From the IMG/VR virus record IMGVR_UViG_3300017763_000075, positions 1 to 34,894 of that record: DNA of 34,894 bases, one strand, 5' to 3'. Position numbers and translations under genes: made by a program. Origin of the DNA: a virus. Within the stretch, counting starts at the first letter, position 1; each line of letters opens with the position of its first letter. Under the pieces are notes generated by a model. That model was not told the DNA's origin. It did not search any database and saw nothing but the letters and a program-made list of their open reading frames with translations. This document shows, in pieces, positions 1-8,249 of this stretch.

Positions 1-93
1 CTTGTTTGGGCCATAAGGAAAATAGCTTGGTATTACAGAAATATCAATGGTTGCTGTAACCGTTAATCCATTTGATGTTACTACTATGCTCAT
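1..93 (-). CDS. N-terminus of a tail protein, cut by the left window edge
   Basis: The ATG lies at 93-91 and the frame stays open to base 1, giving 31 residues that start MSIVVTSNGLTVTATIDI. The start overlaps the stop of the upstream gene in an ATGA, as elsewhere in this operon. The frame ends on a whole codon at base 1. If the window is circular it continues in frame into the LamG tail gene that runs off the right edge, giving one protein of 466 residues. I recognise no domain in the fragment; the alternating Thr/Val/Ile pattern suggests beta structure. Its role as the start of a fibre is inferred from position. Confidence 0.7.
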   Translation of the reverse strand, partial: MSIVVTSNGLTVTATIDISVIPSYFPYGPNK

Positions 94-1010
94 GATACTG
101 AATATATATATGCCTCTATATAGCTATGATTTCTGGAGTCACCTGCTTTCCAAAACGCCTGCATGTAAGATGGTGACAAAAATGAATGATATTGATCAGA
201 TGTAGAAGAAGTAACTTGATTCACCTGTGAATCAGACACATCAAGTGAGAGTCCTGATGGAACACTCGCATTTAATATTTGCCTATACCTAATTTTATAA
301 GTCACTCCATCCATTGTGGCGGTATGCTCAAGGTTTGCATTATTGTCACCTATACAATCACCTACTTCACCAACACCATCCCAGACAGAACTGGAACTAT
401 AATACCAATATGCAGTTGGGTGATTTAAGTATGGAAGTGTACCGCTAGTTTTAGATCCTATACTTAGAGTATCAAAGTCCTGAAAGAAAACAGCTCGAGT
501 GTAGCAGTCGGAGTCCTCATCACTATTCCTGTCCTGATGGTCTATTGATACAACCACTCCTATCATACTTCCAACTGCAAGGGTTGGTGGAGCAGCAGGC
601 GTTAATTCCTCGACGCTTGTAATTTCAACAAATGGTGTGGCTACAACTACCGAAGCAGTATCTGTAGATCTAAGTGTTCCGTTTAGAAACCCCTTAAATG
701 TAACTGTCCAAGTACCATCATCCGATACTCCAAATTCACTAGACTCTGCATAAGGAACTCCGCTTACTGCATTTTCACCAGTGTCCCCACCACCACCAAA
801 TTTTTGTGCCCTCCAACTCCAAGAGTCCAAGTCGCCAAGAGTAACATCCATTGAGATTGTCCTAGAAATAGGGCTGTACGCTGCCGTGCCTGTTATATCA
901 AGAGCAAGCTCCCATATGGTGGTGCCGTTTAATACTAGTTTCTCTAAATCATAAGTATTAGAGCCGTCTATCCACTTAACCGCCTCAGTATCTCCTAAAG
1001 GAATATTCAT
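90..1010 (-). CDS. Putative tail fibre / receptor-binding protein
   Basis: A 306-residue protein rich in Ser, Thr, Val and Asp, with no membrane segment or enzyme motif. Residues about 35-125 form alternating beta strands resembling an Ig-like or fibronectin-like fold, ending at VVVATPFVEITSVEELTP. The C-terminal half contains several aromatic clusters (YWYYSSSSVW, YHSFLSPSYMQAFW), as expected of a carbohydrate-contacting surface. It lies one base downstream of the 175-residue gene and shares ATGA with the next gene, deep in the tail-fibre cluster. A role in host attachment is inferred from context and composition; no family was identified. Confidence 0.6.
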   Translation of the reverse strand: MNIPLGDTEAVKWIDGSNTYDLEKLVLNGTTIWELALDITGTAAYSPISRTISMDVTLGDLDSWSWRAQKFGGGGDTGENAVSGVPYAESSEFGVSDDGTWTVTFKGFLNGTLRSTDTASVVVATPFVEITSVEELTPAAPPTLAVGSMIGVVVSIDHQDRNSDEDSDCYTRAVFFQDFDTLSIGSKTSGTLPYLNHPTAYWYYSSSSVWDGVGEVGDCIGDNNANLEHTATMDGVTYKIRYRQILNASVPSGLSLDVSDSQVNQVTSSTSDQYHSFLSPSYMQAFWKAGDSRNHSYIEAYIYSVS

Positions 1011-1011
1011 A

Positions 1012-1539
1012 TTAAGAAGTTATACTTAAGGTTTTCGTTGTAGCGTCGTAGGCAAATGTAGGAATATTCCCATCAATATTTGCTATATTGGTAGTGTTAC
1101 TAGTAACAGCAGTTGATATGTCCTCAATGACCGTGTTTATACTATTGATTGCATCGACAATTGCGATATCACTAGCGCTTGTTGATTCAATAAGGTTATT
1201 TATCCTGTCCGTAAGATTGATGAAATTAAACTCTGCATCCTGTTGCGGGATAGGCGCTCCCTCATACTCCCTAAGAGTAATAGTATCATTGGGAGTGGGT
1301 AGAGGTTGGTTTACATTATTGAAAATTAACTTATCTACAGGAGGATCAATCTCTAGTGCAGAAAGAGTAATTGGTTCACCAACAGTATTTGCTCTACCTG
1401 CATCAACATCAGCTTGATTTGCCAGAATTGCCGAAGCACCCAAGTTGGCAAGCCAACCAAATATGCCCTGCCTTTCTTGGTTTTCTGTATTTTGGACAGC
1501 CTGCGCGCCCAACCCAACTGCTGATGCTATAAATGTCAT
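1012..1539 (-). CDS. Tail-associated protein with shared C-terminal strand motif
   Basis: A 175-residue protein. The N-terminus is mildly hydrophobic (MTFIASAVGLGAQAV). Residues about 105-155 contain regularly spaced Ile/Leu/Asn (NNLIESTSASDIAIVDAINS), consistent with a trimeric coiled coil. It ends with FAYDATTKTLSITS, nearly the same ending as two other tail proteins of this genome (stops at 5278 and 8249). This suggests a common C-terminal plug or docking strand. It sits 2 bases after the large beta-helix protein and 1 base before the next fibre gene. The function is unknown; a structural tail part is the best inference. Confidence 0.6.
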   Translation of the reverse strand: MTFIASAVGLGAQAVQNTENQERQGIFGWLANLGASAILANQADVDAGRANTVGEPITLSALEIDPPVDKLIFNNVNQPLPTPNDTITLREYEGAPIPQQDAEFNFINLTDRINNLIESTSASDIAIVDAINSINTVIEDISTAVTSNTTNIANIDGNIPTFAYDATTKTLSITS

Positions 1540-1541
1540 AA

Positions 1542-4124
1542 TTAAAGTAAGCCAGGTATTAGCTTTGTGTTATTGTTGATAGAGGAAATTTTTGCGTTCG
1601 CATTTAAGCCTGCCTCCACCTGTGGTTGTATGCTTGTTACTAATGCACCGGAGTCCATGACGAGTGGTTTATCTCCATTTACTGCAAACAAGACAGAAGT
1701 GCCGTTATCTCGGTAAAGCCTGCCATCCGACACAATTACTGCGTTACTGCCTATGTTCTGTATCTTAATGTCTGCATTAGCTGTGACTACTTCGTAGTTT
1801 GCATTGTCAATAGCACGCATACCACCAAACCAATTCTCAACTCCATCTTCAGTTGTAGTGGAATACACAAAGAATGCATAGATTTCTTTTACACTCGCTG
1901 TGCCATCCGCGTCCGATACATCTACTCCCATTGGGTTACTGTAGTCTGCAGTTAATGTACTAACTGCACTCCCATTGATTGCGTTTGCATTATAAATTTC
2001 GTCTGCGACTTGGCTAACTGATAAGACTAATCCAGTGCTTGTGCCTACTCCTGTGGTCTCCACCGGAAGCATTGCAGTTGCTCCAACTACGCATGTTACC
2101 CGTAATCTAATTACATCGTTTTCTGCAATTTCTGAGTTTGTATAGCTTCCAGTGACATCAATAAATGTCCCCGCTGTTCCACTAAGTTTTTCAGTATGAA
2201 CTATTGCACTTTTTGTAACATTATAAATTTGTATTCTTGAGGTGGCTTCTACATTTTTTACAGCCCATGGAAGAACGGTGGTATCCTTGTATGTGCCTAC
2301 TACCTTTGCTCCATTTAATAACTCAGCAGTTCCTCCTGTTAAAATATTTCCAACAAAGGTAGATGCCTTTATTGTAATGGTTGTACCACTCACACTAAAT
2401 GCTGAACCGGCTGATGCATCCACCACCATATTGTAAGAACCTGCATCAATAGTGTTTCCATCCCTTGACACTAATGGTGATGCTTCACCTGCATAATTAT
2501 CAACGAGGTAAGATTTTGCTATGTCATAAAATTTTTGAGGAGTATCAATAACTGTGTATGCATCAACTGTTGCTTTTGCTGATTCCGTAATTGAGAAGTC
2601 AGGTTGCATAACAATATCAATAGTTGAACCATCTGCTCCTCGGAGTGCTATTTCTGTAGAAAATATATTTCTATCGTAAGCTATAATTCCATAATCAAAT
2701 ATGTCATCGGTATAAGGTTGATTGTGATAATATTTCTTAGGATTTTTCCCTCGACTCCTAACCCATCCATTAACATCTCCCTGTGGTGAATACCCTTCAC
2801 CTATTAAAACTTCAAATTCTGCAACCTCACCACTTGCGTCAGTTGTTTTTTCATAAATTCGCTGAGTGCTTGCAGGACTAGTATCGAAATTAGTGAGGGT
2901 ATGACTGCCTGGACCAAATAAACCTTCAACATCTGCAAAGGTATTACCTAGTAAATCCCAATCTGCTACATCGGGTTGTGAGTAGTTTTGTGATGTGGTG
3001 GATTTATAATAATTACCACCATAGACAACATAATTATTTCCACCATATTTTTTACCCGACTCCCAATTGAGAACATTCAATCTTGTTATGTAAAGTGTTC
3101 CGCTATCTGTCACATAATCCCCTTGTGACAACTCTCCAAAAGAAAATGCAGTAGCTGCGCTTGTTGCAGTCGCGAGGTCAGCAGTTGCTAATGATGCGTC
3201 ATCTTTTAAGTAAAACTTTGCGTCTGCTATTGGATTATACTGATCATCAACAGTTTTAATTTTTAAGGTTTGGGTAACTTCTAAAGATCCTGCTGAATAA
3301 TTTGTTGAAGAATTATTTAAGTGCCCTGCCCAAATAAATCTTGTTCCATTAATCGCATTCTTTACTCCAGTTTTCCACCCTCCAAATTGAGAAATGTCTG
3401 CCCTTGCACCAGTATCGGAATCTAGCTTTTCAATAACTTGAAACGCGTTTGATTCATTATTGAAGGAATCTCTAGCACCAAAGATTTGCACATTACTAAT
3501 AGTGGGATTTCCCGCTCTAAAAGTAATACCACTTGTGCCGCTTGCATACATCTTACAATCCACCATCTCAGTGGTGTTTGAAATGTTAAATTGTATATCC
3601 CCATCATTCCCAATTTTATCAATGATGCAGTTTTCAAATCTTACACTCCCAGTGATTGTTGCTGAAAACTCACCTCTAAAATTGACACCAATGAAATTAC
3701 TTTTTCCACTAGTATTATTATCCACACGCAATGCCTTAGAGTTCCACCCCATACTAGACCCCTCAATTGCATAAATGACATCACCAACCTCTGGGTTAAA
3801 TGAAAATCCATTTTCAGTCTGTGGGCTCTTTAGTTGGAGTGTGCCCGTATTTTTCACAAACAACCTATCTTTATGACCAGTGCCCTTGAATATCCAAATC
3901 TGCCGACCAAAATCAATATCTAGGTCACCCTCAATGTGAAGTGCATTTCCACCAAAATCTACAACCTTAAATGTACTGTGAGATTGGTCACCAACCGTAG
4001 TAACATTTACTGAACTGATACCCTCCATCGCGGTTAAAAAAGATGCAGTGTCATCAGTTCCACTTTGTGTAATTTTAGGGTAAGTATTACTGCTATAACT
4101 AAATGTGCCTTCTGTGAAACTCAT
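1542..4124 (-). CDS. Large tail spike/fibre with beta-helix-like repeats and a sugar-binding-like module
   Basis: The longest gene of the window, 860 residues. Residues about 60-260 show short repeated strands with Asn/Gly/Ser turns (GNALHIEGDLDIDFG, SVRFENCIIDKIG, EMVDCKMYASG), as in right-handed beta-helix tailspikes. Residues about 288-305 (VDDQYNPIADAKFYLKD) resemble a carboxypeptidase-regulatory-like fold. Residues about 352-392 have W, Y, VVYGGNYYKS, QPDVADW spacing like CBM5/12 carbohydrate-binding modules. Residues about 640-710 resemble a domain I recall from marine phage tails (ARIQIYN, NDVIRLRVT pattern). No catalytic residues are assignable. It overlaps the next upstream gene by ATGA. 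It is probably the main host-surface binding or depolymerising protein. Confidence 0.65.
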   Translation of the reverse strand: MSFTEGTFSYSSNTYPKITQSGTDDTASFLTAMEGISSVNVTTVGDQSHSTFKVVDFGGNALHIEGDLDIDFGRQIWIFKGTGHKDRLFVKNTGTLQLKSPQTENGFSFNPEVGDVIYAIEGSSMGWNSKALRVDNNTSGKSNFIGVNFRGEFSATITGSVRFENCIIDKIGNDGDIQFNISNTTEMVDCKMYASGTSGITFRAGNPTISNVQIFGARDSFNNESNAFQVIEKLDSDTGARADISQFGGWKTGVKNAINGTRFIWAGHLNNSSTNYSAGSLEVTQTLKIKTVDDQYNPIADAKFYLKDDASLATADLATATSAATAFSFGELSQGDYVTDSGTLYITRLNVLNWESGKKYGGNNYVVYGGNYYKSTTSQNYSQPDVADWDLLGNTFADVEGLFGPGSHTLTNFDTSPASTQRIYEKTTDASGEVAEFEVLIGEGYSPQGDVNGWVRSRGKNPKKYYHNQPYTDDIFDYGIIAYDRNIFSTEIALRGADGSTIDIVMQPDFSITESAKATVDAYTVIDTPQKFYDIAKSYLVDNYAGEASPLVSRDGNTIDAGSYNMVVDASAGSAFSVSGTTITIKASTFVGNILTGGTAELLNGAKVVGTYKDTTVLPWAVKNVEATSRIQIYNVTKSAIVHTEKLSGTAGTFIDVTGSYTNSEIAENDVIRLRVTCVVGATAMLPVETTGVGTSTGLVLSVSQVADEIYNANAINGSAVSTLTADYSNPMGVDVSDADGTASVKEIYAFFVYSTTTEDGVENWFGGMRAIDNANYEVVTANADIKIQNIGSNAVIVSDGRLYRDNGTSVLFAVNGDKPLVMDSGALVTSIQPQVEAGLNANAKISSINNNTKLIPGLL

Positions 4125-4498
4125 GCGTAATCCTTTGTGATTGATGAGACATTACCATCCCCATCGTATGCTATAGTTTGTGTAAGGATGGTTGAATCAT
4201 CACCATACTTCACCACGACTTTTGTGAGGTTTCCGCTTGTATAGGTGAACGCTTTGGTCTCAAGTAAGTCTCCACCGTTAGATGTGTACTTGGACTGCCC
4301 GGTTAGCACACCGCTTGTATATGTATTTTCTGTGTACGAATCTGCGTTACCCGTGGCTAGGGTGACAATATTATTGGACGCACCACGAACATATAACTTT
4401 GCATCAGCAGAGTTTATTGCGATTTCACCCGCATCAAGGTCGCTGGTGTCGGGGACCGACCCCCGAACACCTGACCTCTTTGGAAGAATATTAGCCAA
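4121..4498 (-). CDS. Small tail protein with Mtd-like N-terminal motif
   Basis: A 125-residue protein. The N-terminus (PKRSGVRGSVPDTSDLDAGE, then IAIN, DAKLYV) matches the pattern 'K-R-x-P-x-L-x-x-GE-I-A-x-N-x-x-D-x-x-L-Y-V' found at the start of many phage fibres, including the N-terminal domain of Bordetella phage Mtd. The C-terminal half is beta-rich (VVKYGDDSTILTQTIAYDGDG) and ends SSITKDYA. It follows the 167-residue gene by 2 bases and precedes the large spike with an ATGA overlap. That gene starts with a related domain, so the pair probably arose by duplication or module exchange. It is likely a fibre adaptor; the exact role is unknown. Confidence 0.65.
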   Translation of the reverse strand: MANILPKRSGVRGSVPDTSDLDAGEIAINSADAKLYVRGASNNIVTLATGNADSYTENTYTSGVLTGQSKYTSNGGDLLETKAFTYTSGNLTKVVVKYGDDSTILTQTIAYDGDGNVSSITKDYA

Positions 4499-4500
4499 TA

Positions 4501-5004
4501 TTAGTAAGTTCCACCATCAACACTTGATACCTCTACATTGAACCCTGCATCAGCAGAGCCCGTAACTGCAATAGTAGAGCCGGACGAAGCTACGGTAGAG
4601 TTGGTATTATCAATTACATCCCAAGTTGTACCATTAAAGACAACTGAGTCATTAACATTAACAAAGAAAGAGGCAGCATCAGCTACACCATTCTTTTTTA
4701 CGAAACCCTTGGTTGTAATCTTGTAGTAATCACCATTCTTGGGAGTTGCAGCTAGATCAGTTGCACTAGCAGGAGTGTCTCCCGCTGCTTGTGCGTTACC
4801 TGTAACTGAGCCTTTGTATGTAAAAGCAGACGTTAATGCCGAAGCAATCTTGCTATCAACCGAAGTATCATCAATAAACTTGATTGCGGATGATCCATCT
4901 CCGACAAAGAGTTCTTTGTCAAATGTATTACAGGAGATTTCTCCGAGCGTTGTAGGTGCGGATCCACCAGTAGTGGTCTTGCGTTTTATTTTTATAGTAG
5001 CCAT
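4501..5004 (-). CDS. Tail fibre protein with Mtd-like N-terminal motif
   Basis: A 167-residue protein. Residues 1-45 (KIKRKTTTGGSAPTTLGEIS followed by FDKELFVGDGSSAIKFID) carry the same fibre N-terminal signature as the 125-residue neighbour. The middle (residues about 60-115) contains a module with NGDYYKITTKGFVKKNG and NDSVVFNGTTWDVIDN, a pattern I recall from tail-fibre proteins of several phages. It ends in VSSVDGGTY, similar to the DGGFYT ending of the 72-residue upstream gene. It lies 12 bases after that gene. It is a structural tail component by context; no enzyme motif is visible. Confidence 0.7.
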   Translation of the reverse strand: MATIKIKRKTTTGGSAPTTLGEISCNTFDKELFVGDGSSAIKFIDDTSVDSKIASALTSAFTYKGSVTGNAQAAGDTPASATDLAATPKNGDYYKITTKGFVKKNGVADAASFFVNVNDSVVFNGTTWDVIDNTNSTVASSGSTIAVTGSADAGFNVEVSSVDGGTY

Positions 5005-5016
5005 TTTATATTATTT

Positions 5017-5235
5017 TTAAGTGTAAAATCCTCCGTCTATCTCAGTCTCTAAAGCAGTAACCCGTTGATCCAGTCCACTATCAGATTGCTCGAGCTTACT
5101 CACTTCCGCTTCCAATTGAGTGACTGAGGCCATGCCTGCAGTGGCAACAGCAGATAAAGTACTCCTATTTAAGTAAGAGTTTACATCTTCAGCAGAAAAT
5201 GTTGCTTCACTTAATTCATTTACTTCAAAAGCCAT
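5017..5235 (-). CDS. Small coiled-coil tail protein
   Basis: A 72-residue protein. Residues about 38-66 form a clear heptad pattern (VTQLEAEVSKLEQSDSGLDQ, RVTALETEIDGG), typical of short trimeric coiled coils in phage tails. The C-terminus IDGGFYT resembles that of the next gene. It is the first gene after a 42-base gap holding a good sigma70-like promoter, so it may begin a sub-operon of distal tail genes (5235 leftwards). The start ATG at 5235 lacks a Shine-Dalgarno site and is only about 4 nt from the predicted transcription start. Function by context: fibre assembly or attachment. Confidence 0.6.
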   Translation of the reverse strand: MAFEVNELSEATFSAEDVNSYLNRSTLSAVATAGMASVTQLEAEVSKLEQSDSGLDQRVTALETEIDGGFYT

Positions 5236-5245
5236 GACCTAATTT

Positions 5246-5274
5246 ATTATGTCAATTTTAAAATTGCGAGTCAA
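5246..5274 (-). promoter_or_regulatory. Predicted sigma70-type promoter of the distal tail genes
   Basis: On the - strand, TTGACT (5274-5269) is separated by exactly 17 bases from CATAAT (5251-5246). Both boxes match the sigma70 consensus at five of six positions. It falls in one of the few non-coding gaps in the tail region and points toward the 72-residue gene. The implied transcription start (about 5239) leaves a leader of only about 4 nt, so the message may be close to leaderless. This is sequence-only evidence. Confidence 0.5.
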
Positions 5275-5277
5275 TAT

Positions 5278-5952
5278 TCATGTATTTGTGATTGTAAGTG
5301 TCTTAGTTGTATTATCATAGCTGTATTCAGGCTTATTTGTTAAATCCTGATAATTACCACTAAACAAACTAGGCTTATTAGCTAAGTCACCATAATCTCC
5401 ACTAGTTGCTACGGCATGAAAACCTGAAGTATTTGATGCCGGAACTGTACCACTTGATATTGTTCCTAAATTAGTTATTGCTCCTGATCCTGCCCATGTT
5501 GATAGAGCCGTGTTTTCCACATTACCAAGACTAACCTGTGCTTTAGTAACAGAGTGCGGATTATCAGTGTCACTTTTATGCGTATTGATAATATCCGTAA
5601 GAGATGAATCAAGGTCATTAATTATAGTCTGTAGTGCAGAATCTAAACTACTCACCAAGTCCTGTGACTGTTGAGATAATAATGTTTTAGCGGTAGTTAA
5701 ATCTTGCCCTGCTACTTCTTTTGCCGCTGCCACCGAGAAGTTAACAACCATATCCCTCATCCGATTCAAGTTCTCATAGACACTTTCCCACCATTCCTTC
5801 ATCTTCATGTGGTACTTATCCGCATCTGTTGGGTTTTGCTCTATGAGGTACTCAGGAAGCATAGGCAACTCGTCAGGGCCCAAGAAGTCAGGCTCCTTAC
5901 TTATCTTGGCAACCGTTGATACTATACCAGTTGCTATAACAGAAGTAATCAT
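5278..5952 (-). CDS. Tail-associated protein with fibre motifs and shared C-terminal strand
   Basis: A 224-residue protein. After a short apolar N-terminus (MITSVIATGIVSTVAKI), residues about 35-70 are helical and aromatic (DKYHMKMKEWWESVYENLNR). Residues about 85-120 look coiled. Next comes NPHSVTKAQVSLGNVENTAL, the 'NPH-x-V-T-K-x-x-V-x-LGNV' motif widespread in tail-fibre proteins. The C-terminal part has two 'DLxNKP' repeats. It ends EYSYDNTTKTLTITNT, the motif shared with the proteins ending at 1012 and 8249. The start overlaps the nozzle-like gene by ATGA, suggesting it assembles just after the tail tube. It may link the nozzle to the fibres. Confidence 0.65.
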   Translation of the reverse strand: MITSVIATGIVSTVAKISKEPDFLGPDELPMLPEYLIEQNPTDADKYHMKMKEWWESVYENLNRMRDMVVNFSVAAAKEVAGQDLTTAKTLLSQQSQDLVSSLDSALQTIINDLDSSLTDIINTHKSDTDNPHSVTKAQVSLGNVENTALSTWAGSGAITNLGTISSGTVPASNTSGFHAVATSGDYGDLANKPSLFSGNYQDLTNKPEYSYDNTTKTLTITNT

Positions 5953-8249
5953 CCCTGATTTGTTGCGACCTGTGTAAGCCTAGAGTCTAGTCCACTTACC
6001 TCAAATGTTCTACCAATTAACTTAACTGGATTATCTTTACCCTCCACAATTATTGCATCCCTAAAATAAGGACCTCTCAGATACAGAGGTATCATATTTT
6101 CTGCCTGTGGGTCTATAAGCAACGACTCTGCCTCTATCCGTTCGCCAGTAGTAAACTCAAACTCGCCATCCTCATCTAATTCAACCTCAGTGATATCCTT
6201 AACTGCAGCCTGTGATGTAGGAACCACGGATATCCTGACCTTTACCTGTGCACTAGAAGAAATCCCATGCAGGGTATTCTCTGCAACATGCAATGCATAT
6301 GAGCGAATATCCTTATCATTAAACTGATCAGTAAAGTCAATCAGTCCGCTTTGAAGCACCGATTTGTACTCATTGCCATATCTATTGTAAACTTGGTATC
6401 CGTCAGGTCCTCTTCCATATCTGACCATAAAGTGATATACTTCTTCAGAATTTGATTCAAATGCAGATATATTTTTTGCCTTATCACTGACTGCTAAAAC
6501 TATCCACCGATGCTCGACCTTCTTTGTTGTCTGAGGTTTTATTATTTGTGTACCTGCAGTGAAGACCTGATCTATTTCTGACACCGTGCTGTTTTCGTAA
6601 TCAAAAGCAAATGTCTTGTATGGAGTACAAAAAAACACTTCTCTCGTCTCACTATTATCCATACAAAAAACCCTCTCTGCATCATCCCCATTTAGGTCTT
6701 CCCAGAACCTTGTCCCCTTCTCCATGGGTTGCAATAGCTTTGGTTGTGATGCCGCTCTATCTACCTGATAGACGCCATTAAAACTTAGGAATACATGAAA
6801 TCTTCCGGCAACATCAATTACTGTATTCCTGAAATCAACAACCCTTGGACCTGTGTATCTTCTTTCGAACTGAAATACTTCAGGAGTATTCACACGGATT
6901 GCCGTCATGTAACCACTGTCCCTGTAGATCATTAATCGATCCACAAGGTTTTTCATTTTTAGGATTCGACTTCCGTCATCTACTAAATCCACAACAGATG
7001 TAAGTTTGCCTACTGAGTCCAACCTTATCATATAACCTGTAGTTGAATTCACTATAGGGGTAGCCAGCTCCTCCTCCACTATACTCCCAGGTGCTTCTAT
7101 AGGATCATTAAGTCTATCGACGATAGAGTATGTTTGTGTACCATCTGAATTATTTGTTACGCCCCCAATCCTTATGCGTGAATATGTCACCCCTTCACCA
7201 ACAGCTTGCAGGACTCCATTGACTTCAATCCCATTTACTTCTGCAATCTCCGTGCCTGCACCAACTATGACAACTTCTTCCCCTATGGGGAATGTGATTT
7301 CAGGATGTTTGTCGTTTTCGCTGTACCCAGCATCCAACTGTGTTCGTAATGGATATTTTGCTATAAACTCATTCGAGCCTTCAGCCATAGTTCCGTAAAT
7401 TGCAGTACCATACCTCAATCCATCACCCTCGTAGCTCCAGATTACAGAATATGCACTCCTAGTAACCCTAGCCTCACCCCGATCATATGGGTCACTGTCA
7501 AGAACGGGCCCATATGGGTCACTACCCTTCAACCAATTCTCCCAATCATTTATGTGGATCTGCTGAATATCTGCCAGCATTAAGAATCCATTAAACTCAG
7601 ATATAGTACCAACTGCAGCTACTCTGTATGCCGGATTCTCACGAAGCTCAAGAAGAGGGGTAACCTTATCCCAATCCTCCCTAAAAACCACAGGTAAGTC
7701 CTTACCATTATTTAGATAAAGTGTACTATTAACGACAGCAGCTTCCCAATTTATAACTTCATTAGGAAAGTAATCACCGACTGTTTCGTCAACATGATGG
7801 AATCCTGTTCCTATCACTTCCCATCTAAAGTCAGCAGGAGGCTTTTCAATATAACCTTCCTCAAAATATGTACCTGAGCCCCATCCATCAGGAGGAGTTT
7901 CATGTATGTATTCAGTATCTCTTGAAAAGAAATATCTGTAGATTGTATCCCCTGCAATTACTATAAGGCATGATTTATTGTCGCCCGATCTGAACTGACA
8001 GACAAGTCTAATTGGGTGAGTTGTAGGCAGAGATGCAAATAACTGAGGGAATGCCTCAAGTAATTTTCCGGAAGGCTTAAATACATCCCAACCTTCTCTT
8101 CTAGCCTCACCCTCCTGATGTCTTCTGAAGTTGAGCTTTCTAGTATAGTGCTCACCTGATGCGCTTTCACCAGACAAGTTCTCAAGCAAAGCACCGCCCA
8201 TCATGGGCTTTAGTGTTTTGTTAATAAACTTCTTAGTCTTACTGGGCAT
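5949..8249 (-). CDS. Tail nozzle / tail tubular protein B-like
   Basis: A 766-residue protein. The N-terminus has FINKTLKPMMGGALLENLSG followed by a basic stretch. The body repeatedly alternates strands typical of the beta-propeller nozzle of short-tailed phages (LVCQFRSGDNKSCLIVIAGD, MIYRDSGYMTAIRVNTPEVF, GRFHVFLSFNGVYQVDRAAS). T7 gp12 is about 790 residues, so the length fits. In podoviruses this protein closes the tail and contacts the fibres. It overlaps the 280-residue fibre gene by one base (TAATG) and the 224-residue gene by ATGA. The 238-residue adaptor candidate lies upstream. Family assignment is by pattern and order, not alignment. Confidence 0.7.
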   Translation of the reverse strand: MPSKTKKFINKTLKPMMGGALLENLSGESASGEHYTRKLNFRRHQEGEARREGWDVFKPSGKLLEAFPQLFASLPTTHPIRLVCQFRSGDNKSCLIVIAGDTIYRYFFSRDTEYIHETPPDGWGSGTYFEEGYIEKPPADFRWEVIGTGFHHVDETVGDYFPNEVINWEAAVVNSTLYLNNGKDLPVVFREDWDKVTPLLELRENPAYRVAAVGTISEFNGFLMLADIQQIHINDWENWLKGSDPYGPVLDSDPYDRGEARVTRSAYSVIWSYEGDGLRYGTAIYGTMAEGSNEFIAKYPLRTQLDAGYSENDKHPEITFPIGEEVVIVGAGTEIAEVNGIEVNGVLQAVGEGVTYSRIRIGGVTNNSDGTQTYSIVDRLNDPIEAPGSIVEEELATPIVNSTTGYMIRLDSVGKLTSVVDLVDDGSRILKMKNLVDRLMIYRDSGYMTAIRVNTPEVFQFERRYTGPRVVDFRNTVIDVAGRFHVFLSFNGVYQVDRAASQPKLLQPMEKGTRFWEDLNGDDAERVFCMDNSETREVFFCTPYKTFAFDYENSTVSEIDQVFTAGTQIIKPQTTKKVEHRWIVLAVSDKAKNISAFESNSEEVYHFMVRYGRGPDGYQVYNRYGNEYKSVLQSGLIDFTDQFNDKDIRSYALHVAENTLHGISSSAQVKVRISVVPTSQAAVKDITEVELDEDGEFEFTTGERIEAESLLIDPQAENMIPLYLRGPYFRDAIIVEGKDNPVKLIGRTFEVSGLDSRLTQVATNQG

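Noticed and set aside
4121-5004. Diversity-generating retroelement, suggested by Mtd-like N-termini
   Set aside because: No reverse transcriptase gene and no template/variable repeat pair is visible in the window.
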